The position numbers and the translations under genes were made by a program. The notes under the pieces are model-generated. The model was not told where the DNA came from and did no database searches. It saw only the letters and a list, made by a program, of their open reading frames with translations. A DNA stretch of 64,000 bases from UBA10365 sp041441915 (GTDB lineage: Bacteria > Pseudomonadota > Alphaproteobacteria > Rhodobacterales > Rhodobacteraceae): positions 1-64,000 of the forward strand of contig JASDRS010000011.1 in assembly GCA_041441915.1 (NCBI GenBank). The letters run 5' to 3'. This document shows, in pieces, positions 35,415-43,699 of the stretch (position 1 is its first letter; each line of letters starts with the position of its first letter).

Positions 35415-36458
35415 ATGACTAAACTTCTCGTTACTGGTGGAGCTGGATTTATAGGTTCTGCCGTTATAAGACTTGCTGTTTCCCGAGGTTATGAGGTCAT
35501 AAATGTAGATTCCCTAACTTATGCGGCGAACCAAAAAAATGTTAGGTCAGTTGAAAAAAAATCTAACTACTGTTTTATAAAAGCGGATATTTGCGACAGG
35601 ATAGCTCTAGCCAGTATATTTGAAAACTATATGCCAGACGCTGTGATGCATTTGGCGGCCGAAACTCACGTTGACCGTTCGATTGATAGTCCGATTGATT
35701 TTATTAACACAAACATTGTTGGAACCTTTAGATTATTGGAGGGCGCCCGCAGTTATTGGGAAAAAAAGGGTCGGACAAAAAAATTCCGATTTCATCACGT
35801 CTCAACAGATGAAGTGTTTGGTAGCTTAGGTGACACAGGCCATTTTAATGAGAACACCGCATATGACCCGAGAAGTCCGTACTCGGCCACGAAAGCTTCC
35901 AGTGACCATCTAGTTCGCGCTTGGCATGAGACTTATGGTTTGCCAGTGGTGATAACTAATTGTTCAAATAACTATGGTCCCTATCATTTTCCAGAAAAGC
36001 TTATCCCTGTGATTATTTTGAGTGCAATAGCCGGCAAACCTATTCCGATATATGGAAATGGAACAAATGTGCGAGACTGGCTTTATGTGGAAGACCATGC
36101 GGACGCCCTTCTTACTGTTTTGGAGAAGGGAATAATTGGTAGGAATTACAATATTGGTGGCGGGAATGAGGTTGAAAATATCGAAATTGCGCAAAAAATT
36201 TGTAATTGTTTAGATTATATGCGGCCTAAGGGCCAACCATACGAAAATTTGATTAACTTGGTTGAGGATCGTCCAGGCCATGACTTGCGCTATGCGATCG
36301 ACCCAACCCGGATAAGAGATGAGCTTGGGTGGCGCCCATCTGTAATGTTAGATGCAGGTTTAGCTAAAACTGTGCAGTGGTATTTAGATAATGAAGATTG
36401 GTGGCGCCCATTACTGAACAGACAAGGCGTTGGGAAGCGGATGGGGCAGGTTGAGTGA
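35415..36458 (+). CDS. rfbB: dTDP-glucose 4,6-dehydratase
   Basis: RmlB oxidises and dehydrates dTDP-glucose to dTDP-4-keto-6-deoxyglucose. The 347-aa extended SDR has TGGAGFIGS (7-15), HLAAETHVDRSID (about 75-87), the catalytic HVSTDEVFG (about 130) and Tyr-x3-Lys in SPYSATKAS (about 158), plus SNNYGPYHFPEKLIP. It follows rfbC without a gap and overlaps rfbD by four bases (GTGA). Confidence 0.97.
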   Translation: MTKLLVTGGAGFIGSAVIRLAVSRGYEVINVDSLTYAANQKNVRSVEKKSNYCFIKADICDRIALASIFENYMPDAVMHLAAETHVDRSIDSPIDFINTNIVGTFRLLEGARSYWEKKGRTKKFRFHHVSTDEVFGSLGDTGHFNENTAYDPRSPYSATKASSDHLVRAWHETYGLPVVITNCSNNYGPYHFPEKLIPVIILSAIAGKPIPIYGNGTNVRDWLYVEDHADALLTVLEKGIIGRNYNIGGGNEVENIEIAQKICNCLDYMRPKGQPYENLINLVEDRPGHDLRYAIDPTRIRDELGWRPSVMLDAGLAKTVQWYLDNEDWWRPLLNRQGVGKRMGQVE

Positions 36459-37309
36459 TTTTAGTATTTGGTAAAACTGGTCAAGTTGCCAGCGAGTTGG
36501 CTAAATTACCTCAAACCGTTTGTATTGGGCGGGATGCAGCTGATTTAAGAAATCCAAGCTCATGTGCGGATCTAGTTCTTCGTTTTAGACCACAGGCAGT
36601 TATTAATGCGGCGGCTTACACCAATGTAGACGGCGCAGAGGAAGATGAAAAAAATGCAACTATTATAAACGCATATGCTCCAGTCGCTATGGCAGAGATT
36701 TGTAGTAACCTCGATATACCGATTGTTCATATCTCAACTGATTATGTATTTGATGGTTCAGGCCACTCGCCGAGAAACTCAAACCATATACCATCACCTT
36801 TAGGGGCATACGGCCGCAGTAAGTTGCTTGGCGAAGTGGGGATTTTAAATACGCGGGCCCAAGCGGTTATTCTCAGAACCTCTTGGGTTTTTTCAGCAAA
36901 TGGAAAAAACTTCGTCAAGACGATGTTAAGTTTGTCCGACACTAAAAATGAGCTATCTATTGTTGCGGATCAAATTGGAGGTCCAACCTCTGCGAGGTCA
37001 ATTGCTCAAACTTGCCATACGATCGCAACGCAAATAATTGGAAAAACTAATAAAAATACTGGGATCTACCATTTTTCTGGTTTTCCTGATGTCAGTTGGG
37101 CAGAGTTTGCAGAAGAAATTTTTAGCCAATCAAAGTGTAGCACAGTTGTTAATTCCATAATTTCAGATCAATATTTAACATCCTCAGTTCGACCGCTTAA
37201 TTCCAGACTGGACTGCACGAAGCTTTTGAACGATTTTGGGGTAGAACGCTCAAACTGGAAAATAGAATTGTCTGATGTCCTTTCCGAATTGGAATGCCAG
37301 AGATTTTAA
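36455..37309 (+). CDS. rfbD: dTDP-4-dehydrorhamnose reductase
   Basis: RmlD reduces dTDP-4-keto-L-rhamnose to dTDP-L-rhamnose. The 284-aa product begins MILVFGKTGQVASEL (cofactor loop), then NAAAYTNVDGAEED (about 49-62), HISTDYVFDGSG (about 95-106) and Tyr-x3-Lys in GAYGRSKLLGE (about 120). The start is a GTG overlapping the rfbB stop. It ends the rfbC-B-D run. Confidence 0.96.
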   Translation: MILVFGKTGQVASELAKLPQTVCIGRDAADLRNPSSCADLVLRFRPQAVINAAAYTNVDGAEEDEKNATIINAYAPVAMAEICSNLDIPIVHISTDYVFDGSGHSPRNSNHIPSPLGAYGRSKLLGEVGILNTRAQAVILRTSWVFSANGKNFVKTMLSLSDTKNELSIVADQIGGPTSARSIAQTCHTIATQIIGKTNKNTGIYHFSGFPDVSWAEFAEEIFSQSKCSTVVNSIISDQYLTSSVRPLNSRLDCTKLLNDFGVERSNWKIELSDVLSELECQRF

Positions 37310-37537
37310 CTAATCGCAGTGCTAACATTATGTAATTTAATATTTTTTAATAAAGCTCTCCTCAAAAATTCAGCATGATTTCTGTGAGCTTAGGGTTATA
37401 GATCTATTAAATTGGATGTTTAACTGTCGTTTGCTGGTGAATGATGTTGATCCAACGTATGTTAAGTTTGGATCTGAGCGTTTCTCAATATAGGTTAGAT
37501 TTCACTTCCTGTGCCGCAATTAGTGGAAAGTTTTGAA

Positions 37538-37551
37538 AACAACTAGTTGTT
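37538..37551. promoter_or_regulatory. 14-bp perfect palindrome upstream of rfbA
   Basis: AACAACTAGTTGTT reads the same on both strands and lies about 120 bases before the rfbA start. It is a candidate repressor site; no regulator gene is adjacent. Confidence 0.35.
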
Positions 37552-37610
37552 AATGTTTGACTTGGATAAGATTGATTAATCACAATTGGATGGCCTGAAT
37601 TCTGCAAGTT

Positions 37611-37622
37611 TTAACATGTTAA
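37611..37622. promoter_or_regulatory. 12-bp perfect palindrome upstream of rfbA
   Basis: TTAACATGTTAA is a perfect palindrome about 47 bases before the rfbA start, close to where a promoter would be expected. AT-rich palindromes arise by chance in such DNA, so this is weak. Confidence 0.3.
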
Positions 37623-37668
37623 TATGTGAAACGAAGTTAGTTATAAATTTGAAAGGAGATCTTTTTAG

Positions 37669-38541
37669 ATGAGTAGGAGGAAGGGCATAATTCTAGCTGG
37701 TGGCTCGGGGACAAGACTGTTCCCAATTACTCTTGGTATCTCAAAGCAGTTGTTGCCTGTCTATGATAAGCCAATGATTTATTACCCGCTATCTGTTTTG
37801 ATGCTGACCAGTATAAGAGACATTGCGATCATAACTAACCCACTGGATGTTGCTTCATTTCAGCGAATGTTGGGCGATGGAAGCCAGTGGGGTATTCGAA
37901 TTAATTATATAGAGCAGCCAAGTCCCGATGGCTTGGCGCAGTCATTTATTTTAGCCGAAGATTTCTTAGATGGATCGCCGTCAGCCTTAATATTAGGGGA
38001 CAATATATTTCATGGCGCTCAGTTAAGCGAGTTGCTCTCACTCGCAGATAAAAATGTGCATGGCGCTAAGGTTTTTGGTTATCAGGTATCTGATCCTGAA
38101 CGATACGGGGTGCTAAATTTTGATCAGAAAGGTAAAATAACGGATATCATCGAAAAACCTGAAAAACCGCAATCAAATTATGCAGTTACCGGCCTTTATT
38201 TCGTCGATGCAACCGCGTCAGAAAAAGCAAAAAGTGTAGAGCCCTCCTCACGCGGGGAGTTGGAGATAGTGACGTTGTTAAAGATGTATTTGGACGCGGA
38301 CGAGTTAGAGGTATCAAAAATGGGTCGTGGTTTTGCTTGGTTTGACACTGGCACTCATGACTCTTTACTTGATGCAAGTAATTATATTTGTACCCTAGAA
38401 CGACGGCAAGGCTTTAAAATTGCTTGTTTAGAGGAAATTGCATACTCATTAGGATGGATCGGCCGAGCAGATTTGGAAAAGCGCGCACAATTAATGTCTA
38501 AAAATGAATACGGGCGATATCTACAAAAACTTATTTTTTAG
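37669..38541 (+). CDS. rfbA: Glucose-1-phosphate thymidylyltransferase
   Basis: RmlA starts dTDP-rhamnose synthesis from dTTP and glucose-1-phosphate. The 290-aa sequence has GIILAGGSGTRLFPIT (5-20), SKQLLPVYDKPMIYYPLS, LGDNIFHG (about 108) with the metal Asp, VIEKPEKPQSNYAVTG-type block near 160, and WFDTGTHDSLLDAS (about 223). AAAGGAG gives a strong ribosome site. With rfbC-B-D the dTDP-L-rhamnose pathway is complete in the window. Confidence 0.97.
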   Translation: MSRRKGIILAGGSGTRLFPITLGISKQLLPVYDKPMIYYPLSVLMLTSIRDIAIITNPLDVASFQRMLGDGSQWGIRINYIEQPSPDGLAQSFILAEDFLDGSPSALILGDNIFHGAQLSELLSLADKNVHGAKVFGYQVSDPERYGVLNFDQKGKITDIIEKPEKPQSNYAVTGLYFVDATASEKAKSVEPSSRGELEIVTLLKMYLDADELEVSKMGRGFAWFDTGTHDSLLDASNYICTLERRQGFKIACLEEIAYSLGWIGRADLEKRAQLMSKNEYGRYLQKLIF

Positions 38542-38609
38542 TTATTTTAAAAGTGAGAAAAATGACATTTTAAAAAGGCTTAATTTCAATATGAAATTAA
38601 AAAAACCTG

Positions 38610-38959
38610 CTAGCTTAACTGAGCGATTAGGTGATCTAGCACCGCATTGCAGCGTTTGATCTGATTAACAGCTACATATTCCTGAGGCTTATGACCAGGG
38701 CCATTGAGCTTGGTCTGCAGAGTACTGTGGGCACATCGATTTTTGACAAAAATAACCCACCTTCGGTGTCATAGACGACTTTGATCGTGTCATTGGTCAT
38801 AGTCAGGCCTTTAACAAATTCAACCGCTTTGGCATTTGTCGGTGTATCAAGGCCTGGATAGCTGTTGGTGATCACAATTTCGATATTGGCTTCACTAGCT
38901 TGCGCTTTAGCCTTGGCTGCAATTTTTGCGGCACGCGTAATGCGAGGCATTAAGACCAA
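38610..38959 (-). pseudogene. 3' fragment of acetylornithine deacetylase (argE), frameshifted
   Basis: The minus strand reads as the C-terminal quarter of an M20 acetylornithine deacetylase: IEIVITNSYPGLDTPTNAKA, VYDTEGGLFLSKIDVPTVLC, then after a one-frame slip near 38700 GPGHKPQEYVAVNQIKRC and NAVLDHLIAQLS to a stop. The catalytic N-terminal two thirds are absent. A small intact gene lies 30 bases upstream on the same strand. Confidence 0.82.
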
Positions 38960-38989
38960 AAGTGGCCGGGTGTTTTTAAAAGATTTTAT

Positions 38990-39214
38990 CTAAGGTAGAG
39001 CTGGTAAGTTAAGTTCGATTAGACTGTGGCGTGGATCGTGACAATCATGGACAGAGAACACTCGAAATACTTCAAGGGCCTGCGCCGATAAAAGGTTCGC
39101 TTGATAAAGTGTCATTGCGGCAGCAAACCGTTCGACCCCAGAGCCCTTTACGCCAACTGGTTTTGCTAAAATATCCTTAGCCTCAGAAATGCTTTGATGA
39201 TTTTGGAATCCCAT
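38990..39214 (-). CDS. Small conserved-looking hypothetical protein
   Basis: A 74-aa frame starts at ATG 39214 behind GAGGA. An earlier in-frame TTG would add 11 residues but overlaps no ribosome site. The product is well-mixed in composition, with predicted helices around GVERFAAAMTLYQANLLSAQ and an ending rich in His, Asp and Leu. I do not recognise a named family. Its position upstream of the argE relic on the same strand suggests the two once formed an operon. Confidence 0.55.
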   Translation of the reverse strand: MGFQNHQSISEAKDILAKPVGVKGSGVERFAAAMTLYQANLLSAQALEVFRVFSVHDCHDPRHSLIELNLPALP

Positions 39215-39610
39215 GAAGTCCTCGTTTAGCAGAGTGATTTTTAGCAAGAGATTATATATTCATATATAACTAGTTCTTGAACTAATTATAAGTTTACTAT
39301 TAGTCTGAGATAACTACAAACTTAATAAACAGAACTAAGATTTATCCCTTTATTGAAAAGCTAAATCATACAAGGCTGATTTCGGAAACGCATTTCAAAA
39401 CTGGTCTTTTGGTAGAAATTTGCTCAACTAACAGTATTAACATAAGTCAGCTATTGATAAGCTGAGTGTCTACGAAAAAGGGAAAGAAAAATTTACAAGC
39501 ACTTCGTAAGCCGTAAATACCGGAAAGCATGTCGCTAACCGCGCGCAGAATTTAAGTAATGTATACATTTAGACTGCGCATCGATTTAACTAAAAAACAT
39601 AGGCAAATTA
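39215..39610. other. AT-rich intergenic region upstream of the Pot-type importer
   Basis: About 396 bases without a gene. TAGTTC-TT-GAACTA (39271-39284) is a short inverted repeat. The importer's promoter is expected near the right end; I cannot pick clear boxes in such AT-rich DNA. Confidence 0.4.
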
Positions 39611-40471
39611 ATGAATATTATAAATGGTAATAATATAAAAGGGTGGCGCTTGTTGGGCATCCCTTTTGTTTTTTCCATTATGCTTATGTTAGCACCATTA
39701 TTGCTTATGCTGACATTGAGCTTTTGGACACAGGATTATTTGACCCTCGATAAGACATTCACATTAAACAACTATCGTGAAGCTTTTACGCATCCACTTT
39801 ATCAGATGTTATTCAAAAGGTCTTTGTTTATTTCACTATCCGTTACTATCTTATCTATTCTTATTGCGTTTCCCGTAGCTTATTATATTTCATTTTATGG
39901 CGGAACGAGAAAAACATTGTGGCTTTTTCTTATAACCATACCTTTTTGGACGAGTTATCTACTCCGGATGTTTCTTTGGAAAGTTATACTGGGCTATAAT
40001 GGGGTGCTAAATTCATTATTTTTATGGTTAGAGCTGATAACTGAGCCACTCACTGTAATTTTATATAATGTTAATGCAGTTATAATTGCATTGACCCATG
40101 GCTGGGCCCCGTTTGCAATATTACCTATATTTGTTTCACTAGAAAAAATTGATCGCTCACTTCTTGAAGCGTCAAGAGATTTGGGAGATGGACCTTTTCA
40201 TCAATTTTTTAGAGTAGTGCTTCCCCTATCTATTCCAGGTGTGATTGCAGCAAGTTTGATTGTTTTTATACCAACGATCGGAGAATTCATAACGCCCAAG
40301 CTAGTTGGGGGGACGGACGGGCTCATGATTGCTAATATAATTCAGGTCCAGTTTTCTAAAGCTAACAACGCGCCGTTGGGAGCCGCCCTGTCGGTTACCT
40401 CACTAATGATCGTCACTTTAATTTCACTAATTTTCGTTTTTTTCAATCGCCGTTTATTAAGAAAATATTAA
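39611..40471 (+). CDS. ABC transporter permease, PotB-like
   Basis: The 286-aa membrane protein has six helices and the family loop EASRDLGDGPFHQFFRVVLPLSIPGV. The second-helix region TIPFWTSYLLRMFLWK is characteristic of PotB-type permeases for spermidine/putrescine and related organic cations. AGG seven bases before the ATG is the ribosome site. It heads potB-potC-potA with one-base gaps, so the three are coupled. It opens the amine island. Confidence 0.92.
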   Translation: MNIINGNNIKGWRLLGIPFVFSIMLMLAPLLLMLTLSFWTQDYLTLDKTFTLNNYREAFTHPLYQMLFKRSLFISLSVTILSILIAFPVAYYISFYGGTRKTLWLFLITIPFWTSYLLRMFLWKVILGYNGVLNSLFLWLELITEPLTVILYNVNAVIIALTHGWAPFAILPIFVSLEKIDRSLLEASRDLGDGPFHQFFRVVLPLSIPGVIAASLIVFIPTIGEFITPKLVGGTDGLMIANIIQVQFSKANNAPLGAALSVTSLMIVTLISLIFVFFNRRLLRKY

Positions 40472-40472
40472 T

Positions 40473-41273
40473 ATGTCAAAAAATGCAAAATACCTTCGAA
40501 TATTTGTAATAATTTGCCTTATTTTCTTTTATGGCCCAGCAATTCTACTGCCCCTTTTTGCGTTTAATGCGAGCCAAGTAATATCTTTTCCGCTGGAAGG
40601 TTTCACACTGCATTGGTTTAGTGCCTTGCTGTCAGAAAAAACTCTACATGGTGCACTTTGGAATTCGTTGTTTGTAGCTACTTCAGCGTCTATTTTTGGA
40701 ACGGGACTTGGAGTATTAACCGCACGCGCACAGTCTCGGTATGAGTTTTTGGGGAAAAAGCCTAGTCTGCTATTTGTTTTAGCTCCATTAGTTATACCAG
40801 AGTTGATAATAGGTGTCGCACTATTAATCGTTTTGGTTCAACTTGGTTTATCGCTGAACCTATGGACAGTTATTTTGGGACATACATTGTTGATAATGCC
40901 TTTTTCAACACTCGTGATGATTTCAGCTTTTAACAATCTTGATCAAAGTATGGAGGAGGCCTCTTTGGACTTGGGCGAAACAACTTTTGGGACTTTTAGA
41001 AGAATAATCTTGCCCATGGTAGCACCAGGTTTGCTGGCGAGTTTTTTAATAGGGTTCACTATATCTCTAGACGAATTTATGATTGCATTTTTTCTTTCGG
41101 GAACTGAGCCCACATTACCCGTATATATATGGGCCCAATTCCGGTTTCCTGTAAAACTACCCGGCGTAATGGCCCTTGGAACCATTCTGTTGATTTTTTC
41201 CTTGTTGCTTTTGTCATTCAGCGAATATTTCCGACGCCGGATGTCAAAAAACACAACTTTAGAGATTGCGTAA
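40473..41273 (+). CDS. ABC transporter permease, PotC-like
   Basis: The 266-aa protein has six helices and the loop EASLDLGETTFGTFRRIILPMVAPG, with FTISLDEFMIAFFLSG near residue 205, typical of PotC. It begins one base after the PotB-like stop and ends one base before the PotA-like start. With them it forms the membrane part of a polyamine-type importer. Confidence 0.93.
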   Translation: MSKNAKYLRIFVIICLIFFYGPAILLPLFAFNASQVISFPLEGFTLHWFSALLSEKTLHGALWNSLFVATSASIFGTGLGVLTARAQSRYEFLGKKPSLLFVLAPLVIPELIIGVALLIVLVQLGLSLNLWTVILGHTLLIMPFSTLVMISAFNNLDQSMEEASLDLGETTFGTFRRIILPMVAPGLLASFLIGFTISLDEFMIAFFLSGTEPTLPVYIWAQFRFPVKLPGVMALGTILLIFSLLLLSFSEYFRRRMSKNTTLEIA

Positions 41274-41274
41274 T

Positions 41275-42378
41275 ATGACCCAGGATAAAAATGATTCTTC
41301 AATAGTTCAATTAACTGATATCCAAAAGTCTTTTGGTCCTGTTAAGGCTGTGGACGGCGTTAGTATCAATATCAAAAAGGGTGAATTTTTCTCTCTGTTA
41401 GGCCCTTCAGGGTGTGGAAAAACAACCCTTTTACGTTTGATTGCAGGGTTTGAAAAACCCGATGTAGGGCACATTGTTATAGATGATAAGAAAATGGCTT
41501 TTGTGGAGCCAAACTTTAGGCCAACAAATATGGTTTTCCAAAGTTATGCAATTTTTCCACATTTGAATGTTGAACAGAATGTTGGGTACGGACTAAGAAA
41601 GCGTGAACTTAGCAAACAAGATAAAACTGCAATGATCAACGAAATGCTCACTCTTGTTGGCTTAGGGGGGCTCAATAAAAGGGCGGCAAGTGCTCTATCT
41701 GGGGGGCAAAGACAGAGAGTTGCATTGGCAAGAGCCTTGATTTTAAAACCAAAAGTTTTATTGTTAGATGAACCACTTGCCGCGCTGGATAAAAAACTCC
41801 GAGAGCAAATGCAAATTGAATTGCGGGAACTTCAGCGCGCAGTCGGTATTACCTTTATTTTAGTAACTCATGATCAAGAAGAAGCTCTCACAATGAGCGA
41901 TCAAATTGCCGTTATGTTCGAAGGAAAAGTTGAGCAGCTGGCAGCTCCACAAGCGCTTTACAATAGGCCAGTATCAAAACGGGTAGCGTCTTTTATTGGG
42001 AACATGAATTTTATAAATGCTGATGTAAAGTGCATTAATAAGAATACTGTAGAACTCTATAGCAAAGAACTGGGTAAATTAACATTATCTTCAAATCAGT
42101 TTTCAAATGAGCCAGCCGTGGGTTTGGCAGAGTTGGGAATTAGGCCAGAAATGTTAGAGATAAGTGATAGTAGTCTCAACAGTTCTGAATGTTTTGCTGA
42201 AGGTCAAATAAGTGAAATATTGTTTTTTGGAGAGAGCACTCAATATAAAATAAGGTTCTCCTCTAGTGATGAAGTTTTTACTGTCTCTGAAAAAAATTCA
42301 TATGGAAAAGTAGAACGTCAAGTTGGCAACAATATAAAACTAACCTGGAACTCTAGCTCGTTTGTCAGTTTTGAATGA
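41275..42378 (+). CDS. ABC transporter ATP-binding protein, PotA-like
   Basis: The 367-aa ATPase has Walker A GPSGCGKTT (about 40-48), Q-loop VFQSYAIFPHLNVEQN, signature LSGGQRQRVALARAL (about 140), Walker B LLLDEPLAALD and the switch His in VTHDQEEALT. A C-terminal TOBE regulatory domain (about 265-360) is present as in PotA. I start at ATG 41275; an upstream in-frame TTG lies inside the PotC-like gene. Confidence 0.94.
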   Translation: MTQDKNDSSIVQLTDIQKSFGPVKAVDGVSINIKKGEFFSLLGPSGCGKTTLLRLIAGFEKPDVGHIVIDDKKMAFVEPNFRPTNMVFQSYAIFPHLNVEQNVGYGLRKRELSKQDKTAMINEMLTLVGLGGLNKRAASALSGGQRQRVALARALILKPKVLLLDEPLAALDKKLREQMQIELRELQRAVGITFILVTHDQEEALTMSDQIAVMFEGKVEQLAAPQALYNRPVSKRVASFIGNMNFINADVKCINKNTVELYSKELGKLTLSSNQFSNEPAVGLAELGIRPEMLEISDSSLNSSECFAEGQISEILFFGESTQYKIRFSSSDEVFTVSEKNSYGKVERQVGNNIKLTWNSSSFVSFE

Positions 42379-42379
42379 T

Positions 42380-42396
42380 GTGAAAGCAGCTTTCAC
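42380..42396. terminator. Hairpin between convergent importer genes
   Basis: GTGAAAG (42380-42386), loop CAG, CTTTCAC (42390-42396) is a perfect 7-bp stem starting two bases after the PotA-like stop, between it and the convergent binding-protein gene. A T-run is lacking, so termination efficiency is uncertain. Confidence 0.5.
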
Positions 42397-42420
42397 TGCC
42401 TTCACAATTTAAAAATAATA

Positions 42421-43476
42421 TCAGAACCCTGCTTTTATAAGCTCGAACTCTTTAATCATCTTTTCCCGCAGGCGTGGATCCGCCGGTGCCTGCCATAAGG
42501 TATTTTGTGAATAACTTTCTAAAGTCCCAAAGTTATTCTCCGCACCTATGGCATCCATAACCTTGCCATTAGAATGCCCATAGCCCCATTCTGTAACCAT
42601 ATACTCGGCAGACGAGTCATCTAGCCACGCATCAAGAAAGTCATATACTTGGTCATCGGATCCAGGGCCATCTTTCATCTTAGTGTAACCGCAAATCCAA
42701 GTTGAAGAACCTTCTTTAGTGTCTCGGTTCATTGCTATAGGCATTTCTTCCCAAAATCCAAGTGTGTGAGAGACTTCATTCCAAGTCCATTCCAGTACAA
42801 TTTCGCCACTTTTCATTAAGGCCGCACCTTCAGCTCCATCGGCATGATATTTGCGAACGTTCGGATGTACTTTGCGAAGGAAAGCAGAAGCCTTTTGGAA
42901 GTCGTCATCTGTTGCTTTAGTCCAGTCTCTTATCCCAACCGCTAAAAAACCTAATGCATAGGCATCGTCGACATTATCGACCAGCGATACTTTACCTTTA
43001 AACTTTGGGTCTGCGAAAGTCATAAGCGTTGAGGCTTCCTTTTCAGTCAAAGCATCTGTGTGATATGTTAATGCTGTTGACCCCCAGTCAATAGGTATAG
43101 CCCACTGCTCGCCGTTTACCTGAAAACCTTCCATTTGAGCGAAGTTAGGCATAACCTTGCTCCAGTTTTTCAATCGAGATGTATCAATGGGCTCGATGAT
43201 ACCAGCGTCACGCCATTTTACAATCGATTGAGAGCATGGGTGCCCTAAGTCAGCTTTAAATCCAGCCCGAACTTTTTGGAACGCTTCTTCTTCATCGGAA
43301 AAGAAACTATATTCAGGGCTGGCTCCATACTTCTCTACATACGCCGTAAAAAAAGCAGGATCTTCATATCCGCCCCAGTCAAAAACTATGATTTGGTCGT
43401 CGGCCGCCATAGCCGCGCTTGTTATGAATAGTGACGCTATTACAGCAGAAAGTCTAAATTTCTTCAATTCCATCAT
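42421..43476 (-). CDS. Extracellular polyamine-type solute-binding protein, PotD-like
   Basis: The 351-aa protein has a signal peptide (cleavage near AAMAADD) followed by the PotD/PotF-type fold: IIVFDWGGYEDPAFF at the mature start, ADLGHPCSQSIVKW (about 74), QWAIPIDWGSTALTYH (about 120) and the C-terminal NTLWQAPADPRLREK. Several Trp, Asp and Glu residues in these loops fit binding of an organic cation. Unusually it is encoded on the opposite strand, convergent with the permease/ATPase operon, and on the same strand as the Rieske gene behind it. Confidence 0.88.
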   Translation of the reverse strand: MMELKKFRLSAVIASLFITSAAMAADDQIIVFDWGGYEDPAFFTAYVEKYGASPEYSFFSDEEEAFQKVRAGFKADLGHPCSQSIVKWRDAGIIEPIDTSRLKNWSKVMPNFAQMEGFQVNGEQWAIPIDWGSTALTYHTDALTEKEASTLMTFADPKFKGKVSLVDNVDDAYALGFLAVGIRDWTKATDDDFQKASAFLRKVHPNVRKYHADGAEGAALMKSGEIVLEWTWNEVSHTLGFWEEMPIAMNRDTKEGSSTWICGYTKMKDGPGSDDQVYDFLDAWLDDSSAEYMVTEWGYGHSNGKVMDAIGAENNFGTLESYSQNTLWQAPADPRLREKMIKEFELIKAGF

Positions 43477-43631
43477 ACGTACTTTCCTATTACTATTATT
43501 TTGTCATTTTATTAAAAAGTATTTTTTTAGTTAAATATACTAAAAATTTAAAAATTTGCATTTTGGTGGGATTTTGGAAATTCAAAAAATCTTCCATAGA
43601 AGATTACGTGTCTGAAGCATTTAAGTCTTGC

Positions 43632-43669
43632 AAAAAAACGCCCAAGATAAATGCAGATAGTTTTTGGGC
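43632..43669 (-). terminator. Intrinsic terminator after the Rieske oxygenase gene
   Basis: On the minus strand GCCCAA pairs with TTGGGC (43669-43664 with 43645-43640) over an 18-base loop and is followed by G and seven T (43638-43632). It lies about 30 bases beyond the Rieske stop and would separate that gene from the binding-protein gene. Confidence 0.55.
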
Positions 43670-43699
43670 TACTTGGTACAACTGATCTAGGGGCGCTCT

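Larger units (their letters stand above)
37310..37668. other. Intergenic region with two palindromes upstream of rfbA
   Basis: No gene in 359 bases. Two perfect palindromes lie at 37538-37551 and 37611-37622 and a strong AAAGGAGAT ribosome site precedes rfbA. The separation of rfbA from rfbCBD by this leader suggests independent control. Confidence 0.5.
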
